A DNA stretch of 64,000 bases, from assembly GCA_030686995.1 (NCBI GenBank), contig CM060697.1:41816959-41880958 (forward strand), written 5' to 3'. Made by a program: the position numbers and the translations under genes. This document shows, one piece after another, positions 58,942-64,000 of this stretch. Under the pieces are notes generated by a model. That model was not told the origin of the DNA and ran no database searches. It saw only the letters and a program-made list of their open reading frames with translations. This stretch comes from Artemisia argyi. Its lineage: Eukaryota; Streptophyta; Magnoliopsida; Asterales; Asteraceae. Each line of letters starts with the position of its first letter. Positions within the stretch are counted from its first letter, which is position 1.

Positions 58942-60800
58942 CACACCCCGCCAGAGGCGGAAACACGAGGTGCGACACATTCAATATACATTGCCAAAGA
59001 GATATAGTACAATACCTTAATTAAAATTTAAGAAAACGTACAATGTTATAATGTCATTCAAGCCGACCTTGGCAAATAAAACATCAGTTGGTTTCAAAAA
59101 GATAACATTTCATTAAATGATGACTCGTGATGACTCCTTTACTCAAAAGTCTTCTTAACTCAATCTTACCAACGATCGCCTGAAATGCATGAGAAAACGG
59201 TCAACTATGAAAATAGTTGGTGAGTATACAGGTTTTATATAGTACAAAAGCCATTTTGAGAAAGACAATTTTCAATAATAATGCCTCGTATATAATAAAG
59301 TTATGCGGCAATGCCCCACAAGTAAATAATATGCATTCCATAGACAGGGGAACGAGAGGCTGGCCGACCTCTAATAGCGCTATCCATACTACATACTGCC
59401 CCACACAAGGAGGCCATACGAACGGTACTTATAAATTGGAGTGCAAACGGAAAACCAATCGGAGACTAACAATGCGAATGTACTGTTTGTACGGATAGTA
59501 CATCATAACAACTATTATATACTATCATTCAAGACTGCTCTGAACAGGGGAGACTCGGCGCTGCTCCGAACAAAGGAGACTATAAAATTTGAGTGCGTAC
59601 GAAACATAATAGTTAAAAACATTATGAAGGGTTCAAAACAAGTCATAAAAGTTCGAAACATGTCATAGAGTTCAAAACAATTCATAAGAGCTCAAATTAT
59701 GTCATAGAGTTCAAACAATATAGTTTAAATTTAAGTTCATGCATTCCACCCCAAATAAGTAAAAAGGTAAAAAGAGGGTTCGTGTATACTCACCTCAAGC
59801 AAATCCGTCTGAATATGGTAAAGTCAATTAATATGAGTGCGCAGTACCGACACGCGACCTATAATATGGCAAGTCTTAGCTCGTAGTTTAATTAAGTTCA
59901 AAAAAAATGTTTGTTTCATTGTTGCTTGTGTGGCAGCATTTAAGTTGAAATAGTTTTGTAAATATTGGCTAACATTGGCTTTCGGAAGTGCTTAAGACAT
60001 ATGAACAAAAATAAATAAATAAATAAATAAATAAATGAAAATAAAAAGTTTTGAAACGAATAAATCTTTGGTTTGTCAGTAACCGAAAGACGATGTACGG
60101 AAAGAAATCGTGTGTATATATACATATATATTAGACGAATTCGAGTTAAAAAAATATAACTAAATGTAATAGAAGTGAGTAAAAGTAATTGTATTATTAA
60201 AAGAGTTTGTAATAAAATGCACTTATAGGTTATAAGTGTAGGATTTTAGAAAATCAGGCATGATCCATTTATTGTTTTAGTTTGTACGTGGTGACTAAAT
60301 GTCATAAATAATAAATCGTCGTTATGAAAATGAGTTTTGTTTAGTATGCATATATCGTCATATGAGATATTGATTAATGATTCAAAAATACGTTTTTAGT
60401 GTAGTTTATAATTCATTTATAAAATATGTTTAAAATCATAAATTTAATGCCGGAAAAAAATGAGTCGAGTGAGCCGACGAGTGAGTTGTGAGCAAGGCCC
60501 AAGATAAGCCGACGAGAACAAGTAACTTGACCCCACTCGTATTAAAACCGAGTATACATCACACCATTTGTTACACACCTAAGTCATTTTATGTCTAAGA
60601 GGTTTTATATAAAACAAAAGTTTTATGTGTCATATTTGTTTAAGTTCGCACCCATAATCAAAAGTTTTATATATGCTATATTTATTTCATACGCACCCTT
60701 CTTCGTGGCCTGTTGGGCTCGACACAGTAACACCCGCACAAGCCCAAAGTAGAAACAGTTAAACGCACCCGTGCAAGACCCAAATATTAAAACAGTTTTA
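58942..60800 (-). mobile_element. gypsy LTR-derived repeat (probable solo or partial LTR)
   Basis: CGTCACACCCCGCCAGAGGCGGAAAC at the low end is the reverse complement style of a plant gypsy LTR 3' end (compare GGGGTGTGACA at 5874-5883). The CACCTCAAGCAAATC and GCCCAAGATAAGCC strings further on fit an LTR body. No partner LTR or target duplication was found, so the high-coordinate limit is uncertain. Confidence 0.5.
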
Positions 60801-61230
60801 CAAAACAGTTTATACTACTTTGTGCTGCTGGTTGTAAAAAAATAAAAATAAAAAAAATACAAGGTGCCTGGTGATTACTATCAAAGCAAAGGAAACACAA
60901 GTGTTGAGGAGTGATTTTGGCCACATCGAGGCTTGAACATGAGACCTCATGGCGTGGGGCCTCGAGACGATGACTCAAACTAAGCTAGACCGAAACATTT
61001 CAATAAAGCAGCTTCAATACTTGAGATGCCAACTGAACCAATAAGATTTCCAAAACACTATCTACTTGTTGGTCGTGTGAAAAAAATGAGAACGAGATGT
61101 CTGGTAAACTAAGTACCATCAACTTAAGGAGATGTAAATATTGAAAGGGCCACACCGAGGCTCAAACCTGAGTCCTCTCGGTGTGGGTTGTCGCAAAGAG
61201 AGGAGGGGAAAATCAAAATGAGCTAAAATT
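60800..61230 (-). mobile_element. two SINE-like segments (uncertain)
   Basis: On the minus strand, 60990-60880 reads GCTTAGTTTGAGTCATCG...TGTTCAAGCCTCG. At 61220-61140 there is a similar GGTTTGAGCCTCGGTGTGG. Both resemble a tRNA-type B-box (GTTCAAGCC) with an A-box-like start, but no flanking duplications could be defined. Confidence 0.35.
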
Positions 61231-61466
61231 AAACATCTCAAATAAGCAGATCCATAACTTATTTCAGCATCTTAAAAATTGTAACAACATCTTCAACAGC
61301 TTGTCCAAGCGACATACGACCAGGGGAGGAATCCGACGCAAAACAGAATAAGCTAAAAACAATCCTAAGAACCCCTTCAGCCAATAAGCCAATCCATTTA
61401 AAAGAACTTTACCATACAAGTTTAATTTTAACATCAACAACTCAGCCACAATTTAATTTAGTTGAT

Positions 61467-62496
<1,030 letters not shown>

Positions 62497-63583
62497 TGTT
62501 AATACAAATATCGTTTAAAAAAGTTTTTTGTATTTTAAGATTTTTGCTAAATTTTGTTATCGATAAAGTGTAAGCTTTATTTTTAGCAAAACATAAATAT
62601 AATTAAAGTCTTTTACTTATAAACTTTTATTTCAAACTAAACATCACTTTTGCTACATTTACATTATACAAAAAACATAACATTTCATATTTCTAATAAT
62701 AGAAATGTACTATGACATCATGGCATATATCATATGTAAATTTTTGAAAGATCTTTGGAATTGACTTTGATAGATCTTGTATATATTTTGATTAGATTGT
62801 TACTCAAAGTATCATGGTAAGATTTAAAGAATATCTTTGTTAAATTTGGAAAGATTTCTTGAGGATTTTCTGTCAAACTCTGGCGGAACCAATTTGGACA
62901 ACGGACGGAACCCTCAAAAAGGTTCCGCCGTATCCGTGACATGCTGACACTTTTGGCCTATAAATAGCAAGCCACATCCAAGTCTTTCCTCATCACTTAC
63001 AATCATACATTAGAATACTTACTCTCATTTCTTATATCTAAGTCATTCATATTTCATTTTGTGAGATTCTTTTGTATCAAGAAGATCACAACTTCATTCA
63101 AAGACTTACAAAGTTTCAACGTTACGTTGCAAGAATTGTTAGCTTAGCATCGTGTGAACTCTAGTTGTTCATACATCCATTGATTGTATTTATTTAGTAG
63201 TGATCGGTTAGTATTTTAGTCCTTAAAATACATAGAGTGACGGGAGTGGTTGTGCCCTTGTAAAAGAATTCGACATATAGCTTTGTGTCGGTAATCTTGT
63301 GTAAGCGACGTGTAAGGTTTTCTCCGCCGGTGAAAGGAGCTTGTTGACTAGTGAAGGAAACTCTCGAGTTGGATACTCGGGGAGTGAAGTAGGGCTAGGA
63401 AAAAGAGTCCTTGTAGCCAAACCACTATAAACATTCGTGTTGTTGTTTGATCGTTTCTTTCTTTAACTTGCACTTTACTTATTACTTATATTTGCAAGTG
63501 CCAATTACACGTATAGTTTTCAAAGGTAATTAAAATTAAAAAAGATAAAACTATTCAACCCCCACCCCTTTTAGTTTTCCACA
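62497..63583 (+). mobile_element. solo LTR related to the pol-less element's LTR
   Basis: Starts TGTTAATACAAAT (compare TGTTGATATAAAT) and ends CCCCTTTTAGTTTTCCACA, identical at the end to the pol-less LTR. The 3' half shares the CGACAT..GCTT.GTGTCG, ACTCTCGAG and AACCACTATAAA blocks. The 5' half differs. TATA-like CCTATAAATAG at 62958. Flanks AAAAA and AAAAG are weak target duplications. No internal region. Confidence 0.8.
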
Positions 63584-64000
63584 AAAAGGTACGGCTTTAG
63601 TGAACTGCAGTATTCATCGAGTACTCGTTTTATTTTTAATCGCTAGCTTTGTCAAGTATACGTTATCAGTTACCTTTTGTCAGGATTGGAGTTTTACAAT
63701 AAGTCAGACTCGGTTGGGTTTGCAAATTTGTGTAAATAAAATTACCCAATTGGTGAGTCATTTTAGAGACGATATAAAACATTAAGATTGAATGATCATA
63801 AACACTTGTTTTTTAATAAAACAAAACATCAACTTTCACCCACCACCATATTTTCTAATTAAAATTCACACTCACCCTTTTTTTTTTGAAAATAATAGTT
63901 CTAAAAAATCGTCAATTATTAAGGCGAAATAAATTACACGATTACGACAAGCATTTAATTATCTTTCAATAAATAGGTACTTTCATATATTTTCAGTAAA
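63584..64000. other. unassigned AT-rich sequence to window end
   Basis: No repeat or gene recognised. The 61-codon ORF at 63600-63785 has no identifiable motif. Confidence 0.4.

Overview
The window is a transposon-dominated, AT-rich stretch of a flowering-plant nuclear genome. It shows chromovirus-type Ty3/gypsy and Ty1/copia polyproteins, tRNA-Met primer sites, (AT)n microsatellites, noncoding retroposons, a hAT-type MITE and a tRNA-derived SINE. The gypsy leader ORF (opening MSSxxHPI) and the pol-less element's ORF resemble proteins I associate with Asteraceae (Anthemideae such as Tanacetum). That assignment is from memory and needs a search. I see no convincing intact host gene. The largest unbroken ORF belongs to a non-autonomous LTR element.

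Layout. (1) 1-2808 and 13778-~15942: a decayed copia element (Gag C-terminus, protease, integrase, then RT and RNase H), split by a gypsy element at 2809-13777. That gypsy has 3.07-kb LTRs, a near-matching 5-bp target duplication and a plastid clpP-like fragment in its ruined interior. (2) 15943-17.3 kb: the copia 3' end and unassigned DNA, then a LINE-tailed retroposon end and AT arrays. (3) 17.9-43.8 kb: a minus-strand chromovirus array of alternating LTRs and internal regions (LTR-gag remnant-LTR-full gag/pol-LTR-leader-LTR). It contains two solo LTRs from other families, a 1.7-kb noncoding retroposon and a 500-bp assembly gap. (4) 43.8-45.1 and 52.2-53.3 kb: a fifth LTR copy, opened by a complete pol-less LTR retroelement at 45149-52212 (TSD AACTT). 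This element carries one intact 390-aa ORF and one proline-rich ORF. (5) 53.3-57 kb: an LTR-like sequence with a repeated TGACGCCGTCA palindrome. A 1.54-kb noncoding retroposon (perfect 16-bp TSD) sits inside it, and a 1-kb CCA/CAG tract follows. (6) 57.5-58.1 kb: a broken small gene of unknown family. (7) 58.9-64 kb: LTR-derived repeat, SINE-like pieces, an AT array and a solo LTR at 62497-63583.

How the parts relate. The order of insertion can be read from target duplications. Gypsy entered copia. Solo LTRs entered the chromovirus LTR and leader ORF. The pol-less element and a hAT MITE entered chromovirus LTR copies. A SINE entered the pol-less element's 3' LTR. The autonomous elements are riddled with stops, many at former Trp codons. 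The pol-less element keeps an open ORF, so the best candidates for something under-described are this element and the noncoding retroposon family with a shared 3' hairpin.
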